Part shown: piece by piece, positions 10,570 to 18,940 of the stretch
Numbering within the stretch: position 1 is the first letter of the stretch
How the letters are laid out: the number at the start of each line of letters is the position of its first letter
Source of the DNA: Carex sylvatica
Lineage: Eukaryota > Streptophyta > Magnoliopsida > Poales > Cyperaceae
Length of the DNA: 18,940 bases
Reading direction: 5' to 3'
NCBI GenBank assembly: GCA_964058845.1
Contig: CAXKVR010000903.1
Location: forward strand, 1 to 18,940
Position numbers and translations under genes: made by a program
Notes under the pieces: generated by a model
The model's database searches: none
The model's input: the letters and a program-made list of their open reading frames with translations, nothing else
Told to the model about the DNA's origin: nothing

Positions 10570-11700
10570 TAGCGTCGCTGTAACAAGAATCAATTGGAGA
10601 TGCAGAGAAAATTGGCCTGAAATTAGGGATGATGATTGAGAAGTTTGGGGATTTTAGAGGAATTTGATTGTTTGAAGGAAAGACTAAGAAGGCCACACGA
10701 AGCTATAAAACTAATTATTTGCCATCTCAGAAAGGAAAATGGAAAGGGACTTTTACTTATATGCCCTTCTAAAAGAGAGATTTTGACTCCATCAAATCTT
10801 ATCTTTTCTTATATTTTTTTCACCTTTTAACTATTTTTGAAAACATTGCTTTAGTCCTATATATTGTATTATTTTAAATATTCGTATCCAACCAGAGGTG
10901 AGAAGTTGCTTTACTAATTGTGAAATGATTTTAAGTCTTATTTGGACGCCTAAATTAGGTGAAGTGAAGACATATTCACTCAATCCCTTATTCACTGTTT
11001 AGCTTTATGCTTGGACAATCTATCTAAAACTAAAAATTATTCCACATATTCATGAGGTACCTAAAATATCTATTTAACGCTGCTATATTTAGTGTCGGAG
11101 AAGGTACCTGCAGTTGATTGCCTATAACGGGTTTATTCTATGAAGTTGATTGCCTATATAAAACTTACCAAATTATGCATTCTATAAATATATAATCTTT
11201 TTTCTTTTCTTTGTAAAAATCTTCGTAGAGACTGTGAAGTTGTGAGAGAAAATAGAACCCTCGATCTTTAAATAACTAACTGTCTTATAACTTTTTTTTT
11301 CCTTATTAACAGTGTTATCTCTCCTTTTTTTTTTCTATAAATATATAATTCAAGACGATATATTGGATTCGCCTATTTTGTTTTACATTCATGTCGAAAA
11401 TTCTGAAATATTAGAGTTTAACTTGTACATCATGAGATGGAAAATAAAATAAAATTATTATATCAAATTTATTCTACTGAAAAATAGTGATGCTTTTTTA
11501 AGGCAAACTCTTACATTTTACAACTTGCAACATAAATTCATTGTTCATCGTACAAAACGAGAATAACTGGTTTAAATTTGTCGTTTGAATGTAAATGTTA
11601 CATTTTTATTTAAAAATAAGAAGAAAAAAAGTTAGTACGTAATATCTATCTATATATATATATTAGTAATTGCGACTTTAATATGATTAATTATTAATTA
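10570..11700. other. 5' leader and upstream region of the FYVE-SYLF gene
   Basis: The leader, read on the minus strand just upstream of 10569, is C/T-rich. It contains a TTCTTGTTACAG stretch ending 8 bases before the ATG that resembles a 3' splice site, so a 5' UTR intron is possible. Farther right the DNA is AT-rich and noncoding. AGTTGATTGCCTATA occurs twice (near 11112 and 11141). No TATA box can be chosen with confidence. Confidence 0.4.
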
Positions 11701-11737
11701 ATGTCAATTAAACTGATCAAACACTATTATTATGAGA

Positions 11738-11951
11738 AGATTATACAAGAATAATAATTAGAATATAGTTTCTTGTTCGGATATTAGATATCATCCGAAC
11801 ATTTTCTATATATATATTTCAGATTATACAAAGAATAATAATTATATTTTTGAAAGAATAAAAAAATGATATTAGATATCATCCGAACATTTTCTATATA
11901 TATTTCAGATTATACAAAGAATAATAATTAAATTTTGAAAGCATAAAAAAT
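11738..11951. repeat. 88-bp tandem repeat, about 2.5 copies
   Basis: Two nearly identical units start with GATATTAGATATCATCC at 11780 and 11868. Each continues with GAACATTTTCTATATATA, then AGATTATACAAAGAATAATA and a run ending TTTTGAAAG. The second copy is 2 bp shorter through loss of one TA. A partial third copy of the second half of the unit (AGATTATACAAGAATAATAA) lies at 11738-11760. The region is AT-rich and noncoding. Confidence 0.85.
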
Positions 11952-12799
11952 TATGTCTCAAATATGAATACATGCGTTTAGAATATCGCTTGAATGCACG
12001 TTCAAAATGCTAAAAATTGACAATTAGATCTGTATATTTCTATTTCAAAAGATTCATCATCTAAATGTTAATTATTTGACCAACACTTCTAAATAAATGA
12101 GTCTAGATTTCTAAACATGTTTTCGGTACAAATTGAGTGTTGGCAAATTCGCAGCCGAATGATTGGAATTCAGTGCCAATTTAGATATAGAGATTTGTTT
12201 TGAGATTCGTACTAGATTAAAACTAATGACTCAGATCTCATTCTACTCAGTCATATATTGCACTGGATCTGAATTCCGGGGGAGGGCCGGGTGGGAAAAC
12301 ACCTCTCAATGAATCCGTATTCTATCCATTAATCTAGATTTTCTGTTAATGCATTTCAACCATTCAATTAAAATCCGGATCGATCCGGTCTAAGATGAAA
12401 TACAATGAGCTCTTTTAATATTCGTGCCAACACAAATCGGACGATCCAGATTCATTATGCATTAACTCAAAATCTGAGTTAACGCAGATGACTTCAAAGC
12501 TCGGGATCTAATAATAAAGTCAGATGTAGGGGAAATCTTAATCTATAATCATTATGGGCTGGGCTTCTATTCACAAACAATATTCCTCAAGGCCCATAGA
12601 AACAAACACACGGAGAGCCTCCTGCCTTAAATAAAGCACTCCAGCAAATTGAAGCGGAGGAGGCGGGGGTGTATTGGCCCGCTTAATTTGAGGCTATGGG
12701 CCTTAGCAGTTTGGACCAATGGGTATGGATCTATAAAGAGAAACTTTCCTCAATTCCTCCCCGAGTCCCCTGTTTTAGGAGTGTGTATCCTCTTCGGTT
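11952..12799. other. Noncoding stretch with short palindromes
   Basis: No gene supported. It contains a perfect 14-bp palindrome CCGGATCGATCCGG (12375-12388) and several GATCYGAATT / GACGATCCAGATT-like segments in both orientations, of the kind found inside decayed plant DNA transposons. Confidence 0.4.
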
Positions 12800-12951
12800 G
12801 GAAATAAATCTGCTGTTATTCCTAGTGAATAACAGGAACCTGTTATACCGATCTCAACCGTTCAAATTATATCTCAAAGAAGTAAGCTTTTAAGGCACGA
12901 CTCTTGACGAAGATCAACGGTCGGGGTCAGAATAACAGCAGATTTATTTCC
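12800..12951. mobile_element. Small inverted-repeat element, tips shared with the 324-513 MITE
   Basis: GGAAATAAATCTGCTGTTATTC (first 20 bases are 12800-12819) is perfectly inverted at 12930-12951, giving 22-bp arms around 108 bases. The arm differs from the left tip of the element at 324-513 at only a few positions, so this is probably a second, much shorter or rearranged member of that family. A flanking target duplication was not found, which weakens the case for a complete insertion. Confidence 0.6.
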
Positions 12952-13295
12952 CCTCTGAGATATCTCAACGTTTGCGTGACCAACGTGTACAGTGCCTATC
13001 CGGGATAGTAGAGGGGGCCAGTATTATTTCTTTGAGATTAGTGCGGAACGTAGTTGAACGGTTGAGATTTCCCAAGAAAACACTCAAAGTGTGAGGTATC
13101 TCAGAGGATGTGAATTCCTGTTTTAGTTACTTTAGATGACGACAGCAGCAGGTTCTTTCAACCGCTCAATTTTGATGCTAACGGAGTAACGGGTAGGATT
13201 AGCATTCAACGAACGGATTGAGTGTTTTCTAAATTCCAAGTGGTGCTTTAAATAAAATTCATTATGTTTTGGATTCAACGGCTCAGATTAGGATC
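12850..13295. repeat. Cluster of AACGGTT-type motifs in both orientations
   Basis: At least seven degenerate CAACGGTTGAGAT-like segments occur in about 430 bases: near 12850 (CTCAACCGTTCAAAT), 12913, 12965, 13051 (GAACGGTTGAGATT), 13160 (TTCAACCGCTCAATT), 13206 and 13278 (TTCAACGGCTCAGATT). CCTCTGAGATATCTCA at 12952-12967 is inverted at 13092-13107 with one mismatch. This dense alternating pattern suggests the inside of a decayed DNA transposon or a structured repeat. No coding frame is credible here. Confidence 0.5.
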
Positions 13296-13299
13296 AGTA

Positions 13300-13770
13300 T
13301 AGCATTAACCCTGTTTCTGTTTCAAGGCATGAACAGCGGTAATACGGAGTCATATATATGATGACATATTCATGATGACATCTATAATATATTAGCGTAG
13401 ATTTGATTTGGTAATGGTAACATTTTAAAATTATAATGCGCGATTTGTTAGGACAATATCAACACATTTATTTAATTGAACAAAAGACCTTTTGCTTCGA
13501 ATCAGGCAACTTCACAGTTGAAGTCAAAGATTTGATGACTTTTTGAAAAGTTACCAACCCATTATTTTTGTTTATAGGTATTTTAAAAAGTGCTAGTTCT
13601 GTGCAAAGTTGTGGGAAAGCTCTAGGGTATTTGTAGATCCCATGACCTATGCGTCATTCTTTGCATAGGTGAAGATCGAATCCACTAAACTAAAAGTTGG
13701 CAAAAAGAAGGTATTTAAACCGTTGATCAAATCATGTAAATCACGAACAGTTGGTAATCATTGCATGTAG
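13300..13770. other. Noncoding stretch, nothing recognised
   Basis: AT-rich sequence without a supported reading frame, repeat or element. Confidence 0.4.
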
Positions 13771-13818
13771 CCCAGAAAATGGGAAATAAACGTATGCAGT
13801 CAAAAGTATACTAGAAGC

Positions 13819-13998
13819 ATGAGAATGATCACAAAAAACACTTTTAAGACCAACGAAATTTGGGGTCTAAGCATACACAAAGTTTTCAAAAGAACCGACA
13901 CGCAAAAAAAGATGAAAGAGAACGAGGCATCAAAAGAGCAACTGAGCAACGAACTGTCAATTGTGGTAGAGTTCTTTGATTTGTTAAAACTTAGATGA
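13819..13998 (+). CDS. Short unidentified open frame (59 aa), possible gene relic
   Basis: ATG at 13819 opens a 59-residue frame ending TGA 13996-13998; the frame is open back to 13771. The peptide is highly charged, with KENEASKEQLSNELSIVVEF near its C-terminal end followed by FDLLKLR, an amphipathic helix-like stretch. After the stop, the same frame reads TFTIRSQIN. The order EFFD, L-LR, TFT-I-QI faintly recalls the start of the conserved domain of plant CDT1 replication-licensing proteins, with a short deletion and a stop. This resemblance is by eye and weak. It has no splice partners that I could find nearby, and lies 175 bases left of a hAT-like element. It may equally be a chance open frame. 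Confidence 0.2.
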   Translation: MRMITKNTFKTNEIWGLSIHKVFKRTDTQKKMKENEASKEQLSNELSIVVEFFDLLKLR

Positions 13999-14165
13999 AC
14001 ATTCACAATCAGAAGTCAAATAAATTAACCAACTTTTTTCAAAAGACGGAAAATGTTGCCCTTCTAACACTGATTTAGTGCACGCACTTAGCATTTTGGA
14101 AGCTTAATTATATAAAGTGGTAAAAATTATCAATCTAGAAACTTTTAGTTTGCATGTAATTCTAA

Positions 14166-14173
14166 CATATTGT
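14166..14173. repeat. Target-site duplication, left copy (CATATTGT)
   Basis: Matches CATATGGT at 14800-14807 in seven of eight positions and directly abuts the TAGGGATGTAAA end of the hAT-like element. Confidence 0.75.
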
Positions 14174-14799
14174 TAGGGATGTAAAAAAACCACCTCATAA
14201 TTATATACATAATGGCATAATTTTGTCACAGCACAACACAATATATGTGCCGATTAAGTGTTGTGATTCACGGATTTTGTGTTGGGACAACTATGTTTTT
14301 AGAAAATTGACACAACATGCACCCGACACGAGGTTACACAAGTCATGCATGATCAGAATCGTTAGATCCTGATTAAATGGTGAATTTAAAATAAACTAAT
14401 TTAAATTACGAACAACATAGTTAACCTGACCAAAAGTGAATCATGCTCATATTTTGAGTCCGCCAATGAAACATATAAGGCATTGCAGATCCAACAAAAA
14501 AAAACAAAATACTCAAAATCGATCAAAGTTTAGAAAAAATCAGTTCAAAAATCAGACTAACCCAGGTAAGATGTAGGCATAACATCATATTAGGGGTAGG
14601 CACACTGAACAAATAGTACTAGATTGATTTTTTTTTTTCAAATCCAATGCCTACCCCAGTTTCTTCTTGAATCCGCTAATGACGTGACTAACACGTCGTA
14701 ACCGTTTTTTTGAATTTGATCACGACTTAACACGACACGTAAAAATTTGACTTAATCACGGTACGACACGATACGATACGCCACAAATTTACATCCCTA
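14174..14799. mobile_element. Non-autonomous hAT-like transposon, 626 bp
   Basis: The element begins TAGGGATGTAAA and ends TTTACATCCCTA, a perfect 12-bp terminal inverted repeat of a type common in plant hAT elements. An 8-bp target duplication with one mismatch flanks it, which is the hAT length. The subterminal regions carry many CACGAC/ACGACAC-like repeats (for example 14723-14782, and inverted GTGTTGTG/GTGTTGGG near 14258-14285), the usual transposase-binding landscape. An internal inverted pair GGGGTAGGCA (14593) and TGCCTACCCC (14651) is also visible. There is no reading frame long enough for a transposase, so it depends on a partner elsewhere. Confidence 0.85.
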
Positions 14800-14807
14800 C
14801 ATATGGT
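14800..14807. repeat. Target-site duplication, right copy (CATATGGT)
   Basis: Right-hand partner of 14166-14173, differing at one position, immediately after the terminal inverted repeat. Confidence 0.75.
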
Positions 14808-15762
14808 ACACCCATGACCCATCTAATATCTTAGAAAATATTAAAAAAATCAGATGAGTTATGAATAATTAAAATAAGACGCACATTAAATTTAAGTTGA
14901 TTTAAAATTTGATTTGTCACCTATAAAAAATCCACTTTTGTTTAACAATTATAAACTAAAGTTATTTTTAGAAATTTTATATAATTTTCTAAGTTGGTGA
15001 AAGTTTGATAGACACCTATTTCAATAATGAGAAGAATATCTACAAATATATATATTTTTAGTTTAAATAATAGTTTTAAAAATAATAAACATATGTACAG
15101 AAAACTTGGATGTATATTGGAATAGCCATGGCATACAAAAGAAGCGGCCTTAATCCCTTACTTTCAGATATTTTTGTCTTTCCAAAGATTAATCTAATTA
15201 ATTCCTCAAAATTATTGACCACACTTAGTCACTGACGTAGTAGTATAGTACCTAAAATAATTTAGTCTGAAAGCATTACACCTAATAACTCGAAATAAGT
15301 GGATCCAAGAGCAAACCAAGTCTCAATCAATATAACAATTCAATTAATATATTCAATAATACTCAATTGATTATGCTGGTTACCCTAACCGAATGGCACC
15401 GAGAAAAAGTGGGAACAGACAAATTAATATCGTTGATTTAATGGATCCATCACGCATGCTATGGTCGTTGAGTCGTTGACAAATGTATTTGCTCCGAAAC
15501 AGTGTCCATACAAAGGCCCGTTTGGACTCCCGAAATTTTTTTAAATACCATAATTAAAAAAAAAAAAAACACCTCCGTTTTAGAAAAATTCTATATTTAT
15601 TCAAGCCACAAATTGATTCTGTGACTTCATTGTGCATGTTACAACAATGTCCAAGGCTGTCCAAATAAAACATTTTTTTATAGATTTAGATAAGAAATGT
15701 ATTAGGTTCACTCAAATAATTAAAGAAGTAAATTTTATATGAAGAAGGTTTCAAAGCCTTTC
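14808..15762. other. AT-rich intergenic DNA, no gene seen
   Basis: No supported reading frame. A GGCCCGTTTGGAC segment at 15515 and GTCCAAAT at 15659 resemble the ends of a small DNA element but the match is too short to annotate. Confidence 0.4.
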
Positions 15763-16094
15763 ATACCTCATCATATTTTGTATTTTTATTTTATTTTCAA
15801 AGTTCAATATATCGATCCGAACCGCTTAGTATGATATTTATACTAAAATATACTTAGTAATGAAATTTTATAATTTTTTAAAAAAATTTACTATTTTTTA
15901 GATAGCCAGAAAATCACTATTTTTTAACAGTTCAGATACAATGATTTTGTATCTATCTTTAAAAAAAGTAAAATATTTACAAAAATTATAAGATTTCATT
16001 TCAAGTATATTTTAGTATATAGCATAGATATCATGTTGAACAGTTCAAATCAATAGTTTAGACTTTAAAAAAAGAGATATACAATATGAGATAT
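15763..16094. mobile_element. Long foldback MITE, copy 2 of a local family
   Basis: Inverted repeat of about 332 bp. Left arm blocks ATACCTCA, CAAAGTTC, ATGATATTTAT, ACTAAAATATACTT, GAAATTTTATAATTTTT recur in opposite order and orientation on the right (TGAGATAT at 16087-16094, AAAATTATAAGATTTCATTTC, AAGTATATTTTAGT, ATATCATGTTGAAC, GACTTT). It is noncoding. Arm sequences match the element at 5694-5981 (AAAGTCTAAAC, ATATACTTAG, AGAAAATCACT), so both are copies of one family. Its right end lies within about 25 bases of the likely 3' end of the LINE. Boundaries are approximate. Confidence 0.72.
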
Positions 16095-16341
16095 AATAAA
16101 ATATGTAAGACATGACGTATTTTTTGAATTAATAGTGATATATAACCGATTTCATTTGAAATCATAGCATATCTGACTTAGTACCTAATTGGTACCAAAA
16201 TCAAATATAGCAAGTATATACAGCTGTTCAAAACAAAACAAAAAATAAAAAAAGACCAAAACAGCATAACATGCACATAGCTAAGTAAAGCAACAATATA
16301 AGAAAAATACGAAAACATCAAAAAATGCATAAAACTAAGTA

Positions 16342-17582
16342 CTACATATCTAATAAGTTTTCAACACCCTCCTCTTCTCCAGACATTGGAGATGGAGGGT
16401 TGCCAGCTCCAAAACCCTGCATATCCTCCGATCTGTCCACTTGGAAAATGGACATTAGAAGGACCACTACTTGAGCCAATTCTGGACTTCTTAACCCTTC
16501 CTCCTGAATTTGATTTGGGAGATCCTTAACGTCAGAAGGGAGCATTAGACTCAATTTTAAAAATGAATTATCTAATCGAGATTGACACTAAAAACTAGCC
16601 AATGAAATAATTCGTGCACCAATAGATTTAATTGGTAAAGGGTTAGCATCATTAAAACAAATTCGATTTCTTTCCAACCAAATGGTCCATAAAATGGATC
16701 CTCTTAATAGCTCAACCAATAACCTATATTTTAAAGAAATATTTGCATATAATACCCATAAATCCTCTAAAGTTGCATAAGTAAATGTAAACTGATTATA
16801 ATTGGCAATCCAATTTCATATTAATCTAATATAAGAACAATGTATAAAAAGATGTTCAGTATCTTCAGGTTGATCACAAAAAATACAAGAAATATCACAT
16901 TGCCAACATTTGGCAACTAAATTAATTTTGGTTAAGATTTTATCCCTTCTAACTAACCATAAAAATATTTTAATTTTCAAAGGGATATGTGATTTCCAAA
17001 TAGAATTATACTCTTTATTTGGAATACCCCCATATTCAAGTCATTGATAAAAAGAATGTACAGTAAAGTTATCATCCTTGGACCATTTTTAAATCAATTT
17101 ATCTTCTAACTGATCAGATAAAGTGAAATGCTGAAATCTAAACTGTAAAGCTTGTCATTCGTCTAAACAGACACCAGTCAACTGTCGTTTCAAAGACAAT
17201 TGAAGAGTAGAACTAACAAAAGCTTCTGCAACTGAAATAAATCTATTAGATACTATAGAAAATAAGTGCGGATATTGATGTTGTAAAGCATGCTCAGAAC
17301 ACCATCTATCTAACCAGAAAGAGTTAGTTTGACCATTACCTATTTCTTTGTTTAATCCTAAATTAATAATTAGAATATCCTTAAGAATTGATCTCCAGAA
17401 GGGAGGAGAGCAAATTGTAGGAGTAGTTCTTGTCCTATATTTACTTCGAATAATATCCTTCCATTTACCATGTACTGTATTATCTAAAAATCTAATCCAC
17501 CACTTAGCCAATAAAGTTTTATTCATAAGTTTCAAATCTAAAATTTCCAAACCACCTTGACTTTTACTCTTACAAACTATTC
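16342..17582 (-). pseudogene. LINE ORF2 C-terminal part (zf-RVT region), second frame
   Basis: Downstream of the frameshift near 17583 the frame continues with RIVCKSKSQGGLEILDLK, KWWIRFLD and FWLDRW, typical of the region between RT and the zinc finger in plant L1 elements. It then reads KIKIFLWLVRRDKILTKIN and the Cys/His cluster CWQCDISCIFC...HLFIHC, and SILWTIWLERNR. It ends with an acidic tail and TAG at 16342-16344. Internal stops: TGA 17155-17157, TAA 17089-17091, TGA 17041-17043, TGA 16816-16818, TAG 16588-16590. Each lies where a Trp would fit the family pattern (for example DE-W-QAL, LI-W-KW, LI-W-NW). The ordinary stop and long read-through between the mutations indicate fairly recent decay. 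Confidence 0.88.
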
Positions 17583-18938
17583 TCAATCCACTAAATGATA
17601 TTTTCTTCTTGTAGAATTACCTCCATGCCACAAGAATTTTCTCCTAATCTTATCTATTTTATGTCTTATTTATACAGATAATCTATAAATAGATAACCAA
17701 TATAACGAAATAGCTGAAAGAACAAAATTGAGAAGAGTAACTCGATCCCCTAAAGATAATAAGGAGCCCTTCCATGATTGCAATTTTTTCTCAATCTTAT
17801 CTATAAGAATTTGTCAATCAATGTCTGTAAGAGACTTATTATTGATTGTGATACCTAAATAAGTATGTGGTAAATTAAGTACCTTACAATCCAATACAGA
17901 AGCTAAATCAGCACACTCTAAATTATTCAAATTTAATGGGTATATCTCACTTTTTTCATAATTAATTTTGAGACCTGATACATTCTCAAATGCCAAAAGA
18001 AATCATTTAATATTACCTAAAATATTTTTATCAGTTTTAAGAAATAGTAAAGTATCATCTGCAAAATATAAATTTAACACATTACCTAAATTAGAAAAAT
18101 TACCTAAACCTTCTATAAAACTCCCTTGTTGTGCTTTCAACATAATCTTATTTAAAGCATCGGTAACTAAAATAAAGAGAAAAGATGACAAGGGATCACT
18201 TTGTCTCACCACTCTCTTACATGAACAGTATGGACCTAAAGTACCATTCAGATTAACACAAGTTTGACTACCTTCTAAAGTTAATATAATCGAAGAAATA
18301 AATCTAGGACCAAAGCCTCATAATTGCATAACCTCTATAAGAAAATTCCAATTAACATGGTCGAAAGCCTTTTCAAAATCTAACTTAAATAAGATTCATT
18401 TCTGTTTTGTAATCTTAATCTGATGCAGTACCTCATGGGCACAAACTACATTATCAAGAATAAATCTACCTTTAATATAAGTTGTTTGTGATGAATACAT
18501 TATAGAGTCCATAACATTTAAAATCCTATCTGCAAGAAGTTTAGTAATAAGTTTATAACTACAATTAATTAAACTAATAGGTCTAAAATTTCGTACTGTA
18601 ATGACATTCTCTTTCTTTGGAATTAATGATATTGATGCTAAATTAAATTTTGCTATATCTAACTCATGATTATAGAATGACGTAAATAAACTAAGTAAAT
18701 CTACTTTAATGATGTCCCAAAAGGTCTGATAAAAAAAAGACATGCCATATGGACTATGTGCTTTAGTTGGATTACATGCAAAAACAATTTTTTTAATTTC
18801 ATCCAAAGTAAAAGGTGCCTCTAAAAAACAGCATTGATCTAAAGATAAATTATCTGAATTTGACCATAAATCTGAATGTAAAGAAATTAATCGTGGAGCT
18901 GAAGTTCCCATGAAACTCTTATAATAATCCGTAATATG
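17583..18938 (-). pseudogene. LINE ORF2 reverse transcriptase region, first frame
   Basis: Read from the right edge: DYYKSFMG (linker), then NFRPISLINCSYKLITKLLA, YIKGRFILDN, KLDFEKAFDHVNW (catalytic Asp of motif A), RQSDPLSSFLFILV (motif B, normally RQGDPLSP), FADD at 18054-18065 (catalytic Asp pair), SGLKINYEKSE, YLGI and IDKIRRKFLW. These are the ordered RT motifs of plant L1 elements. In-frame stops: TGA 18396-18398, TGA 18318-18320, TGA 18003-18005, TGA 17814-17816, TAA 17670-17672, TGA 17583-17585. One base is missing just after the last, shifting the frame. The catalytic Asp residues are still encoded, but the protein cannot be made. The N-terminal part lies outside the window. Confidence 0.92.
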
Positions 18939-18940
18939 TC

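Larger units (their letters stand above)
16116..18940 (-). mobile_element. L1-clade LINE retrotransposon, 3' part, decayed
   Basis: A minus-strand non-LTR retrotransposon enters the window at its right edge. The visible part covers the end of the linker after the endonuclease domain, reverse transcriptase, the C-terminal zinc-finger region, and a T-rich 3' UTR (about 16341 down to 16116). The 3' UTR appears to end in a short A run (AAAAAATACG on the element strand, near 16125). The endonuclease domain and ORF1 would lie beyond 18940. There are no LTRs and no Gag-type sequence, which with the RT motifs supports LINE rather than LTR element. Eleven internal stops and one frameshift show it is inactive. 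Confidence 0.92.

Noticed and set aside
12375..12388. Perfect 14-bp palindrome CCGGATCGATCCGG
   Set aside because: Single occurrence without supporting context; kept as a note within the region description only.
12696..12893. 65-aa plus-strand open frame
   Set aside because: No recognisable motif, and it runs into one arm of the inverted repeat at 12800; looks like chance.
15515..15666. Possible small DNA transposon with GTTTGGAC ends
   Set aside because: Inverted similarity is limited to about seven bases and no target duplication was visible.
16588..18398. Alternative genetic code with TGA read as Trp
   Set aside because: Stops also include TAA and TAG, TGG is used normally elsewhere in the same frames, there is a frameshift, and both host genes use the standard code.

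Overview
The window looks like nuclear DNA of a flowering plant, most likely a eudicot. It carries two intron-containing plant genes with GT-AG splice sites, in AT-rich intergenic DNA full of inverted-repeat elements and one decayed L1-type LINE. I cannot name the species. There is no bacterial operon structure, CRISPR array, or convincing tRNA or rRNA gene.

Layout. (1) 1-1766: AT-rich flank with a foldback MITE (324-513, flanked by an 8-bp duplication), then the upstream region of the first gene with two G-boxes and a (CT)12 leader tract. (2) 1767-3679, plus strand: a two-exon BES1/BZR1-family transcription factor, closest to BEH4 by eye, 358 aa. (3) 3680-6977: a 3.3-kb convergent intergenic stretch holding a GC-rich island (about 4.91-5.46 kb) and a long foldback MITE (5694-5981). 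(4) 6978-10569, minus strand: a five-exon FYVE-SYLF protein of the CFS1 type, 560 aa, with every exon junction resolved in phase. (5) 10.6-16.1 kb: no intact gene. It contains an 88-bp tandem repeat (11738-11951), a 22-bp inverted-repeat element (12800-12951) whose tips match the MITE at 324-513, a cluster of AACGGTT-type motifs (12.85-13.30 kb), a small unexplained open frame (13819-13998), a 626-bp hAT-like element with an 8-bp target duplication (14174-14799), and a second copy of the 5.7-kb MITE family (15763-16094). (6) 16.1-18.94 kb, minus strand: the 3' part of an L1-clade LINE, running off the right edge, with 11 internal stops and a one-base frameshift.

The two genes have no evident pathway link. 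One is a transcription factor of brassinosteroid signalling and the other is an endosomal PI3P-binding protein tied to autophagy; they lie tail to tail. I found no clearly new biological system. The most informative unusual signals are the Trp-codon bias of the stops in the LINE, the two MITE families each seen twice, the hAT element with its duplication, and a short open frame with faint resemblance to a CDT1-type segment.
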